NCBI GenBank assembly: GCA_964621645.1
Contig: CAZUMH010000115.1
Location: forward strand, 1 to 9,001
Reading direction: 5' to 3'
Source: CAZUMH01 sp964621645
GTDB lineage: Bacteria; Zhuqueibacterota; QNDG01; JAGLOF01
DNA length: 9,001 bases
A program made the translations under genes and the position numbers. The notes below the pieces were generated by a model. It did no database searches. It saw nothing but the letters and a program-made list of their open reading frames with translations, and was not told the DNA's origin. Of the stretch, positions 1 through 5,247 are shown piece after piece (within the stretch, counting starts at the first letter, position 1; every line of letters begins with the position of its first letter).

Positions 1-65
1 AAAGTAGTACATGAAAATTATTGGAATGCTAACAGATGAAATTAAATATATAATAAAGCAAATGT

Positions 66-101
66 CAAGTAAAAAAATGATATAAGTTGCTTTTTTATTT
101 G
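66..101. terminator. AU-rich hairpin, possible (bidirectional) terminator
   Basis: Bases 66-76 (CAAGTAAAAAA) can pair with 91-101 (TTTTTTATTTG) as an 11-bp stem with one G·U pair and a 14-base loop. The A-run on one side and T-run on the other resemble the A-tract/T-tract layout of bidirectional intrinsic terminators. However, there is no GC-rich core, so the stem would be weak, and such pairings arise easily in DNA this AT-rich. Which upstream gene it would serve is not visible. Confidence 0.2.
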
Positions 102-147
102 CATTTAGCCAAGTGAATCCAGTCAGGATCCGGAACCTGTATAACAG

Positions 148-197
148 GGGGATTCCCGCTAGAAACAGGCGGGAATAACAAGAATGGTGGAATGACG
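148..197. repeat. REP-like palindromic element (probable dispersed repeat)
   Basis: ATTCCCGC at 152-159 is perfectly repeated in inverted form as GCGGGAAT at 169-176, with a 9-base loop. It is followed by AAC and, at 189-197, GGAATGACG. The combination of GGATTCCCGC, GCGGGAAT and a GGAATGACG tail resembles a type of intergenic palindromic repeat I know from many bacterial genomes (consensus like GATTCCCGC-loop-GCGGGAATGACG). The copy here is imperfect: the first tail reads AATAAC rather than AATGAC. There is no T-run after it, so it is not a standard terminator. Only one copy is in the window, so repeat status rests on resemblance. Confidence 0.4.
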
Positions 198-226
198 TAC
201 CCTTGACAAGAGCCTGTCCCGGCGTG

Positions 227-311
227 CTTCCAGTGGGGAGGGATCCGGTGCAGTTGGAAGGGGACTGGTTCATCGTCCCAAGAGCAGCTTGGAAATGAGG
301 AAGCTATCCTC
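227..311. other. Cluster of short hairpins in porX upstream region
   Basis: Successive short perfect inverted repeats lie here: CTTCCA 227-232 with TGGAAG 255-260; immediately abutting, GGGAC 261-265 with GTCCC 275-279; CCAAG 278-282 with CTTGG 288-292; and GAGGA 297-301 with TCCTC 307-311. The second and third overlap by two bases, so they could not both form fully. CTTGG could instead pair with another CCAAG at 312-316. This could be a structured leader or small RNA, or chance. I recognise no known RNA family. Confidence 0.2.
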
Positions 312-371
312 CCAAGTGTATCTTATCAAATTATCCGGCATTCATAGCCACTTCAGCTCAGGAAAAATAGA

Positions 372-401
372 TTGACTATCTAAAGTAAAATATTTACTTT
401 A
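372..401 (+). promoter_or_regulatory. Palindrome and weak promoter-like sequence just upstream of porX
   Basis: TAAAGTAAA (381-389) and TTTACTTTA (393-401) form a perfect 9-bp inverted repeat around a 3-base centre (ATA), ending 9 bases before the porX ATG. A -35-like TTGACT lies at 372-377. A weak -10-like TACTTT (3 of 6 matches to TATAAT) at 395-400 would give a 17-base spacer and put the transcript start almost at the ATG. The symmetric AT-rich site overlapping this region looks like a dimeric-regulator operator; autoregulation by PorX or control by another factor is inference. Alternatively it could fold as a weak hairpin covering the start region. Confidence 0.35.
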
Positions 402-410
402 AAGCTCTAT

Positions 411-1985
411 ATGTTAAAGAATAGCGCCACATTAAAAGGCCGGATTCTCTGGGCCGATGACGAGATAGAACATCTCAAGCCTCACATTCTCTTTCTGGAG
501 GAAAGGGGCTATACCATCCGTACCGTCACCAACGGCGAGGACGCCGTGGCGCTGGCCGGAGAGGAACCGTTCGACCTGGTGCTCCTGGACGAGATGATGC
601 ACGGCATGGACGGCCTCAGGGCCCTGGCCGAACTGAAATCCAGAGCGCCGGCCCTGCCTGTAATCATGATCACCAAGAGCGAGCAGGAAGACATCATGGA
701 GCGGGCCATCGGGGGTAATATCGAGGAGTACCTCACCAAACCGGTGAATCCCAGCCAGATACTGTCCTCCTGCAAACGTATCCTGGAAAAGAGAAGAATA
801 GAACGGGACCGGCTCACCCGGGAATATACCCGCGAGTTCAGCGAGATCACCCGCATGCTGGGGCAGTCCCTTACTCCTTCCGACTGGATCGGGATCCACC
901 AGATCCTGTCCGAGCGGGAGATCGAACTGGACGAACATCCCGACCTGGGCCTCAGCGAGACCATCGCCAGCCAGCGGCGGGAGTGCAACATCCGCTTCGG
1001 TCAGTATATCGCGGAGGAATATCCCGACTGGATGCGGGGGGAGGAGGCGCCGCTGCTTTCGCCGGATCTGGTGAAGGAGAAGATAGTCCCATCCGCCCGG
1101 AAGAAGGAACCGGTCGCCTTGATCGTCATCGATAATCTGCGCCTGGATCAGTGGCTGGTGATGGAACCGCTTCTCTATAATCTGTTCACCATAAAAAGGG
1201 GCTATTATTTCTCCATTCTGCCCACGGCCACGCCTTACAGCAGGAACAGCATTTTTTCCGGACTCTATCCGGCTGATATCGAGGCCGAATATCCCGATCT
1301 CTGGAAAGAGGCCGAGGACGATGAGACCAGCCTGAACCGGCAGGAAGCGAGCCTTTTCAGCGAACAGCTGCGGCGCTGCGGCTGTACTGATGATCTCAAG
1401 ATAAAATATATCAAAGTACTGGAGGCTGAAGAGGCCCGGCGTTTGGCAGCCAATAGTTCCGAATACCTGGAGTGGGACGTGACGGCCCTGGTTTTCAACT
1501 TCGTTGATATCGTCGCCCACAAGCGCAGCGAATCACAGATCCTCAAGGAGATCGTCCCGGACGAGGCGGCCTACCGTTCTCTCACCCGCTCCTGGTTCAA
1601 ACACTCCCACCTTCTCACCATCCTGCGCGCTTTTGCCGAAGCCGGCAGACGGGTAATTATCACCAGCGACCACGGATCTATCCGGGTGCGGCGGGGACTG
1701 ACAGTGCACGCCGATCGGGAGACCAGCACCAGTCTTCGCTACAAACAGGGACGGAACATCCGGGGAGAAGGGAAGCTCTTCATCAATATCACCGATCCCG
1801 CCGCCTTCCGGCTGCCCCGGCGCGGCATTAATACAAATTACCTCATCGCCCGGGAGGATGGATTCTTTCTCTATCCGACCAATCATCATCATTATCTCAA
1901 TCTCTACCGTGACAGCCTGCAGCACGGCGGTATTTCCCTGGAGGAGATGATTCTGCCGCTGGTTGAACTGGAAGCCCGGGAATGA
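411..1985 (+). CDS. porX: PorX-type response regulator with PglZ phosphodiesterase domain
   Basis: This 524-residue protein has an N-terminal receiver domain (about residues 10-125), a helical linker (about 125-225) and a C-terminal PglZ domain of the alkaline-phosphatase superfamily (about 232-524). The opening GRILWADDEI, the stretch KPHILFLEERG and the ITKSEQEDIM segment match what I remember of Bacteroidota PorX. Receiver residues present are D16/D17, phospho-acceptor D60, T88 and K110-P111. In the PglZ domain D241, the probable nucleophile T274 (in PTATPYSRN), D366/H370, D420-H421, H433 and H504 are all present, so the active site looks complete. PorX proteins are cytoplasmic, respond to a histidine kinase such as PorY, control type IX secretion genes, and the PglZ domain is reported to cleave oligonucleotides; function here is by homology. 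One oddity is H64 where receivers normally have proline four residues after the phospho-Asp. The ATG at 411 is the only sensible start but has no Shine-Dalgarno sequence. The gene heads the operon and overlaps tsaE by 4 bases. Confidence 0.93.
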   Translation: MLKNSATLKGRILWADDEIEHLKPHILFLEERGYTIRTVTNGEDAVALAGEEPFDLVLLDEMMHGMDGLRALAELKSRAPALPVIMITKSEQEDIMERAIGGNIEEYLTKPVNPSQILSSCKRILEKRRIERDRLTREYTREFSEITRMLGQSLTPSDWIGIHQILSEREIELDEHPDLGLSETIASQRRECNIRFGQYIAEEYPDWMRGEEAPLLSPDLVKEKIVPSARKKEPVALIVIDNLRLDQWLVMEPLLYNLFTIKRGYYFSILPTATPYSRNSIFSGLYPADIEAEYPDLWKEAEDDETSLNRQEASLFSEQLRRCGCTDDLKIKYIKVLEAEEARRLAANSSEYLEWDVTALVFNFVDIVAHKRSESQILKEIVPDEAAYRSLTRSWFKHSHLLTILRAFAEAGRRVIITSDHGSIRVRRGLTVHADRETSTSLRYKQGRNIRGEGKLFINITDPAAFRLPRRGINTNYLIAREDGFFLYPTNHHHYLNLYRDSLQHGGISLEEMILPLVELEARE

Positions 1986-2467
1986 GGAACCGGATGGCAC
2001 CGAAAGAGATACAAATAAACAGTACGAGCAGCGAAGAGACGATACGGTTCGCCAGGGAACTGGCTGGTGATTTAGGGGCCGGTGATATTGTCGCGTTTTA
2101 CGGTGAACTGGGAGCGGGGAAAACCACCTGCATCCAGGCAATTTGCCGGGCTCTGGGAGTGGAGGAGCCGGTTACCAGCCCCAGCTTTACCATCGTGCAG
2201 GAGTATCAAGGCCGCTACCCGGTGTTCCATTTCGATTTTTACCGTCTGGCATCAGCGGCTGAAGTTAATGAGATCGGTTTCGAAGATTATGTTGAGAGGG
2301 ATGGTATTTGCCTGATCGAGTGGCCGGAAGTGGCGGAAGAGTTGCTGCCGCCTGACACCGTCAGAGTCTGGCTGGAAACGGTATACAGTAAAAGCGAAGA
2401 GATCCCGTCCGGACGGATCATCCGGACTCTCAGACCGCAGAGGCTCGGCAGTGAGGCGGGAGCATGA
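1982..2467 (+). CDS. tsaE: tRNA threonylcarbamoyladenosine biosynthesis ATPase TsaE
   Basis: TsaE is the P-loop ATPase that works with TsaB and TsaD in the t6A37 modification of ANN-decoding tRNAs in the cytoplasm. The 161-residue product has the family pattern: Walker A GELGAGKTT (41-49), the switch-like PVTSPSFTIVQEY (64-76), HFDFYRL (83-89), GFEDYV (99-104) and the Walker B-like LIEWPE (111-116). Length is normal for the family. The first ATG (1982) overlaps the porX stop as ATGA, suggesting translational coupling. A second in-frame ATG at 1994 is preceded by GAGGA (1984-1988) at 5 bases, so the true start may be four codons later. It is followed by tsaB with another ATGA overlap. TsaC and TsaD are not in the window. 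Confidence 0.95.
   Translation: MRNRMAPKEIQINSTSSEETIRFARELAGDLGAGDIVAFYGELGAGKTTCIQAICRALGVEEPVTSPSFTIVQEYQGRYPVFHFDFYRLASAAEVNEIGFEDYVERDGICLIEWPEVAEELLPPDTVRVWLETVYSKSEEIPSGRIIRTLRPQRLGSEAGA
1984..1988 (+). promoter_or_regulatory. Ribosome binding site supporting the second tsaE start (1994)
   Basis: GAGGA lies 5 bases before the in-frame ATG at 1994 and cannot serve the upstream ATG at 1982, which it directly overlaps. It supports initiation at 1994, while the ATGA overlap with the porX stop supports 1982. The sequence does not decide between them; the protein differs by only four residues. Confidence 0.4.
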
Positions 2468-3111
2468 AAATATTGGGGATCGAAACCGCAACCGATCTCT
2501 GCGGAGTCGCCCTGGTGGAAGAGGGACGCGTACTGGCCAGTGAGACAGTGAGACACCCGAGAGCCCATTCCGAGGTTCTGCCTGATTGCGTGCGCAGGGT
2601 AACCGAAGCAGGGAGCCCGGAGGGAGTGGCGGTTTCCATCGGACCGGGTTCTTTTACGGGGCTGCGCATCGGTCTGGGGCTGGCCAAGGGGCTGGCGCTG
2701 GGCTGGAATATCCCCCTGGCGGGGGTTCCCACTATGGTGGGAGCGGTGCAGCGGCTTCGTCCTGAGCCTTCCCGCGCCTGTGTACTGATTACTGCCAGGA
2801 AGGATGAGTGCTACCTGGGATGTTTCGCGCGGGAGGATGATGTCTGGAAGCAGAGAGAAGAGACAAGAATTGTCCCGATACAGACTATCGGTGAACTGCT
2901 TCCTCACGGTCCAAAATATATTACGGGTGACGGAGCCGGGCGGTATCGCGATGTCCTGATCCTCCTTGATACAGAAGCAACCATCCCGGAACATCCGGAA
3001 GCGGATGCCGCCGGCATTGCCATGGCCGGAGAAAAGAAACTGCTGCGGGGAGGAGATGAAATAGAAGCGCTGGCGCCGGAATACCATAATCCCTATAAAG
3101 GCGTGGCCTGA
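2464..3111 (+). CDS. tsaB: tRNA threonylcarbamoyladenosine biosynthesis protein TsaB
   Basis: TsaB (YeaZ family) is the inactive ASKHA-fold paralogue of TsaD that scaffolds the TsaD-TsaB-TsaE complex for tRNA t6A synthesis. The N-terminal half carries the hallmark motifs: LGIETAT (4-10), HPRAHSEVLP (31-40), and VAVSIGPGSFTGLRIGLGLAKG within 55-76. The C-terminal half (about 105-215) is poorly conserved, as is usual, and ends in PEYHNPYKG, where other TsaB proteins have a similar proline/tyrosine-rich ending. At 215 residues the length is normal. The start overlaps the tsaE stop (ATGA, 2464-2467) and GAGG at 2453-2456 is suitably placed as ribosome binding site. Adjacency to tsaE and rimI is the classic arrangement and supports the call. 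Confidence 0.94.
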   Translation: MKILGIETATDLCGVALVEEGRVLASETVRHPRAHSEVLPDCVRRVTEAGSPEGVAVSIGPGSFTGLRIGLGLAKGLALGWNIPLAGVPTMVGAVQRLRPEPSRACVLITARKDECYLGCFAREDDVWKQREETRIVPIQTIGELLPHGPKYITGDGAGRYRDVLILLDTEATIPEHPEADAAGIAMAGEKKLLRGGDEIEALAPEYHNPYKGVA

Positions 3112-3118
3112 TCTGAAT

Positions 3119-3574
3119 ATGGAACCCGGATTAGAAATCAGGCCGCTGCGAAAAGATGATCTCGATGCGGTGCTGGCCATTGAAAAGACGACCTTCACCG
3201 TGCCCTGGAGCCGGAAGGCGTTTGAAGGAGAATTGAACCATCCATTTGCCGTAGCCATGGTGGCGACCCAGAATGACACGGTAATTGGATATATTCTGGG
3301 ATGGGTGGTGGTTAATGAGCTGCATATCACTAACGTGGCCGTGCATCCACACCAGCGGAGACTCGGCATCGGAGAAGCTTTGGTCCGGGCGGCTATCGGG
3401 AAGGGAGAGAATATCCTGGAAATTTTTCTCGAGGTGCGGCAATCAAATTTAGCGGCGATTAATTTGTACAGGAAACTGGGTTTCCAGGAGATAGGAATCC
3501 GTAAAAACTACTATGCTGAGGAAGGCGAGGATGCTATTTTAATGAGTAAAACAGTATCGGGGGAGAGTGAATAG
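3119..3574 (+). CDS. rimI: Ribosomal protein bS18 N-alpha-acetyltransferase RimI (GNAT family)
   Basis: This is a 151-residue single-domain GNAT acetyltransferase. The acetyl-CoA pyrophosphate loop is visible as VAVHPHQRRLGIGEALV (73-89, with the R-x-x-G-x-G/A pattern), followed by FLEVRQSNLAAINLYRKLGF (103-122) and the RimI-like ending RKNYYAEEGEDAILMSK (128-144). E105 and Y117 correspond to the catalytic Glu/Tyr pair described for E. coli RimI (E103/Y115). RimI acetylates the N-terminal alanine of ribosomal protein S18 using acetyl-CoA. Its position directly after tsaB (7-base gap) is the common arrangement and makes RimI more likely than another GNAT. I see no clear ribosome binding site, so translation may be coupled to tsaB. 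Substrate specificity is inferred from family and context. Confidence 0.88.
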   Translation: MEPGLEIRPLRKDDLDAVLAIEKTTFTVPWSRKAFEGELNHPFAVAMVATQNDTVIGYILGWVVVNELHITNVAVHPHQRRLGIGEALVRAAIGKGENILEIFLEVRQSNLAAINLYRKLGFQEIGIRKNYYAEEGEDAILMSKTVSGESE

Positions 3575-3585
3575 AAAGGTGTATT

Positions 3586-4446
3586 ATGGACTGGTTTAAA
3601 CGGACAAAACCGGGGTTCCTCGGGCAGAAGAGAAAGGAAATGCCGAACGGTCTCTGGGTCAAATGCGAGCAATGCAAGGAGGTCATTTACAAGAAGCAGC
3701 TGGATGCCAACTCCTATGTCTGCTCCAATTGCGAGTTCCATTTCAAGATCAACAGCTCCCAATACATCAGGCTGCTGCTCGATCCGGACAGCTTCAAGGA
3801 GAAGTACGCCTCGATGCGATCCAAGGATTTCCTTAAATTCAAGGATAAAAAGAAATATTCCGACCGCCTCAAAGCGGTACAGCAGAAGACGGGACTCAAT
3901 GATGCCATCCGTATCGGTCTCGGCAAGATCGAGGGACGGCCCGTGGTTTTCGGAATCATGGATTTCGCTTTTATCGGCGGCAGTATGGGGTCGGTGGTGG
4001 GCGAGAAAGTGGCCAGGGCTATCGACCTGGCCTGGGAGAAGCATTATCCGCTGATCATTGTTTCCGCCTCGGGCGGAGCCCGGATGATGGAATCCATCAT
4101 GTCCCTGATGCAGATGGCCAAGACGTCGTCGAGGCTGGCCCGTTTTTCCGAAGACGGCGGTTTTTACATCTCGATCCTTACCAATCCCACCACTGCCGGC
4201 GTGGTGGCCAGTTACGCCATGCTGGGTGATATCCATATCGCAGAACCGGGAGCGTTGATCGGATTCGCGGGAGAGAGGGTTATCAAGCAGACCATCGGAC
4301 AGGATTTGCCTCCGGGATTTCAGCGGGCCCAGTTTCAGCTGGAACACGGATTTGTGGACATGGTGGTGAACCGCAAGGAGCTGAAGGGGCGCTTGAACAC
4401 CATCCTGCGTTTCTTCTGCGGAGAGGGAGCCAACCCCTGTGAGTGA
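3586..4446 (+). CDS. accD: Acetyl-CoA carboxylase carboxyltransferase subunit beta
   Basis: AccD is the beta subunit of the heterotetrameric carboxyltransferase that transfers the carboxyl group from biotin carrier protein to acetyl-CoA, making malonyl-CoA for fatty acid synthesis. The 286-residue product has the N-terminal four-cysteine zinc ribbon (C27, C30, C46, C49) and then the crotonase-like fold: FAFIGGSMGSVVGEK (127-141), VSASGGARMMES (159-170), LTNPTTAGVVASYAMLGD (198-215) and AEPGALIGFAGERVI (219-233). Length is normal. AAAGG at 3575-3579, 6 bases before the ATG, is a fair ribosome binding site. An oddity is A204, where AccD proteins I remember have glycine (TGG or MGG). Its partner accA is not next to it and must be elsewhere. 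The 3' end overlaps surE by 8 bases. Confidence 0.96.
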   Translation: MDWFKRTKPGFLGQKRKEMPNGLWVKCEQCKEVIYKKQLDANSYVCSNCEFHFKINSSQYIRLLLDPDSFKEKYASMRSKDFLKFKDKKKYSDRLKAVQQKTGLNDAIRIGLGKIEGRPVVFGIMDFAFIGGSMGSVVGEKVARAIDLAWEKHYPLIIVSASGGARMMESIMSLMQMAKTSSRLARFSEDGGFYISILTNPTTAGVVASYAMLGDIHIAEPGALIGFAGERVIKQTIGQDLPPGFQRAQFQLEHGFVDMVVNRKELKGRLNTILRFFCGEGANPCE

Positions 4447-5209
4447 ACGGCCTTATATTCTTATTACCAATGATGATGGCATCCAGGCTCCCGGACTCAT
4501 GGCACTGGCCCGGGCTCTGAGTGAAGTGGCTGATTTTACGGTGGTGGCGCCCGCCAGCGAACAGAGCGCGGTGGGACATGCCATCACCCTGTCTGATCCG
4601 CTGCGCGTTTCCGATTATAAGGGATTCAGTCCCCAGACAGCGTTTATGGTGGACGGCACCCCGGCCGATTGCGTAAAGATCGCTATTCGATCACTTCTGG
4701 ACCGGGAACCTGATTTGGTTCTTTCAGGCATCAACCTGGGAGGTAATACCGGCATTAACACCATCTATTCAGGGACAGTCTCGGCAGCCACTGAGGGTTC
4801 CATCCTGGGATATACATCCCTTGCCGTATCGCTCACCACTTTCACCGATCCCGATTTCTCCTACGCAGCCCGTTTCACCCGTGCTCTGTCACTCCTGGTA
4901 TTGGAACACGGACTGCCACCCGGTGTGTTTCTCAATGTGAACATCCCCGCCTGTTCCGAGGAGGACGTGGCCGGGGTAATGATCACCCGGCAGGGAGGCG
5001 CCCTCTACAGGGAAGAATTTGACCGGCGGCATGATCCCCGCGGGCGTGTCTATTACTGGCTTACCGGCCAGGAGGTCGAGGTCGAAGATGATCTTGCTGT
5101 GGATAACGGCGCGGTGCAGAAAAATTATATATCCATAACCCCGCTTCATTTTGACCTGACCAGGTACGACCTGCAGGAGGAGCTTCGATCCTGGAATATT
5201 CATACCTAG
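4439..5209 (+). CDS. surE: 5'/3'-nucleotidase SurE
   Basis: SurE is a metal-dependent phosphatase that dephosphorylates nucleoside 5'- and 3'-monophosphates and, in some species, short polyphosphate. The 256-residue protein shows the family signature ILITNDDGIQAPGL (7-20), with metal ligands D12 and D13, S43 in the ASEQSAVGHAITL segment, and N99 in SGINLGGNTG (96-105), followed by YSGTVSAATEG (110-120). These match the Asp-Asp-Ser-Asn metal site known in the family. Initiation is at GTG 4439, inside the end of accD (8-base overlap). GAGAGGGAG at 4421-4429 sits 9 bases upstream and supports this start. Co-translation with accD is likely. In many bacteria surE neighbours pcm or nlpD; here it is in a different, growth-gene context. 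Confidence 0.95.
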   Translation: MSERPYILITNDDGIQAPGLMALARALSEVADFTVVAPASEQSAVGHAITLSDPLRVSDYKGFSPQTAFMVDGTPADCVKIAIRSLLDREPDLVLSGINLGGNTGINTIYSGTVSAATEGSILGYTSLAVSLTTFTDPDFSYAARFTRALSLLVLEHGLPPGVFLNVNIPACSEEDVAGVMITRQGGALYREEFDRRHDPRGRVYYWLTGQEVEVEDDLAVDNGAVQKNYISITPLHFDLTRYDLQEELRSWNIHT

Positions 5210-5233
5210 GGAGAAATCCCGAAACGGGTGTAT

Positions 5234-5240
5234 AGGGGAG
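5234..5240 (+). promoter_or_regulatory. Ribosome binding site fixing the guaA start at ATG 5248
   Basis: AGGGGAG at 5234-5240 lies 7 bases before the ATG at 5248, ideal spacing. A TTG codon immediately before that ATG (5245) is also a possible initiator but would have only 4-base spacing, so the ATG is preferred. Confidence 0.75.
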
Positions 5241-5247
5241 CTGTTTG

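Larger units (their letters stand above)
1..410. other. Intergenic/leader region without a convincing gene
   Basis: No coding region is supported here. A 24-codon reading frame from the ATG at 11 has a stop two codons upstream of it, no ribosome binding site I can recognise and very AT-rich codons, so I do not call it. Bases 1-110 are about 23% G+C by hand count, whereas from about 115 onward the composition resembles the rest of the window. The stretch contains an AU-rich hairpin (66-101), a REP-like palindrome (152-176), a group of short hairpins (227-311) and a palindrome at 381-401 directly before porX. It most likely contains the end of an upstream transcription unit and the promoter of the porX operon. 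Confidence 0.6.

Noticed and set aside
11..85. 24-codon reading frame in the AT-rich left edge
   Set aside because: There is no ribosome binding site, composition is like the surrounding non-coding DNA, and a stop codon lies two codons upstream, so it is not the tail of a longer gene.
203..208. Perfect TTGACA, a possible -35 box
   Set aside because: No -10-like sequence lies 15-19 bases downstream; the region there is GC-rich (around GCTTCCAG).
432..1520. 362-codon open frame on the minus strand within porX
   Set aside because: It is a shadow of porX, which has complete receiver and PglZ motifs; no domain is recognisable in the antisense translation.
2287..3369. 360-codon open frame on the minus strand across tsaE, tsaB and rimI
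   Set aside because: It spans three well-supported sense genes and their junctions and shows no recognisable motif.
5218..5228. CCCG-AAA-CGGG mini hairpin before guaA
   Set aside because: A 4-bp stem without a T-run is too short to call a terminator or regulatory structure.
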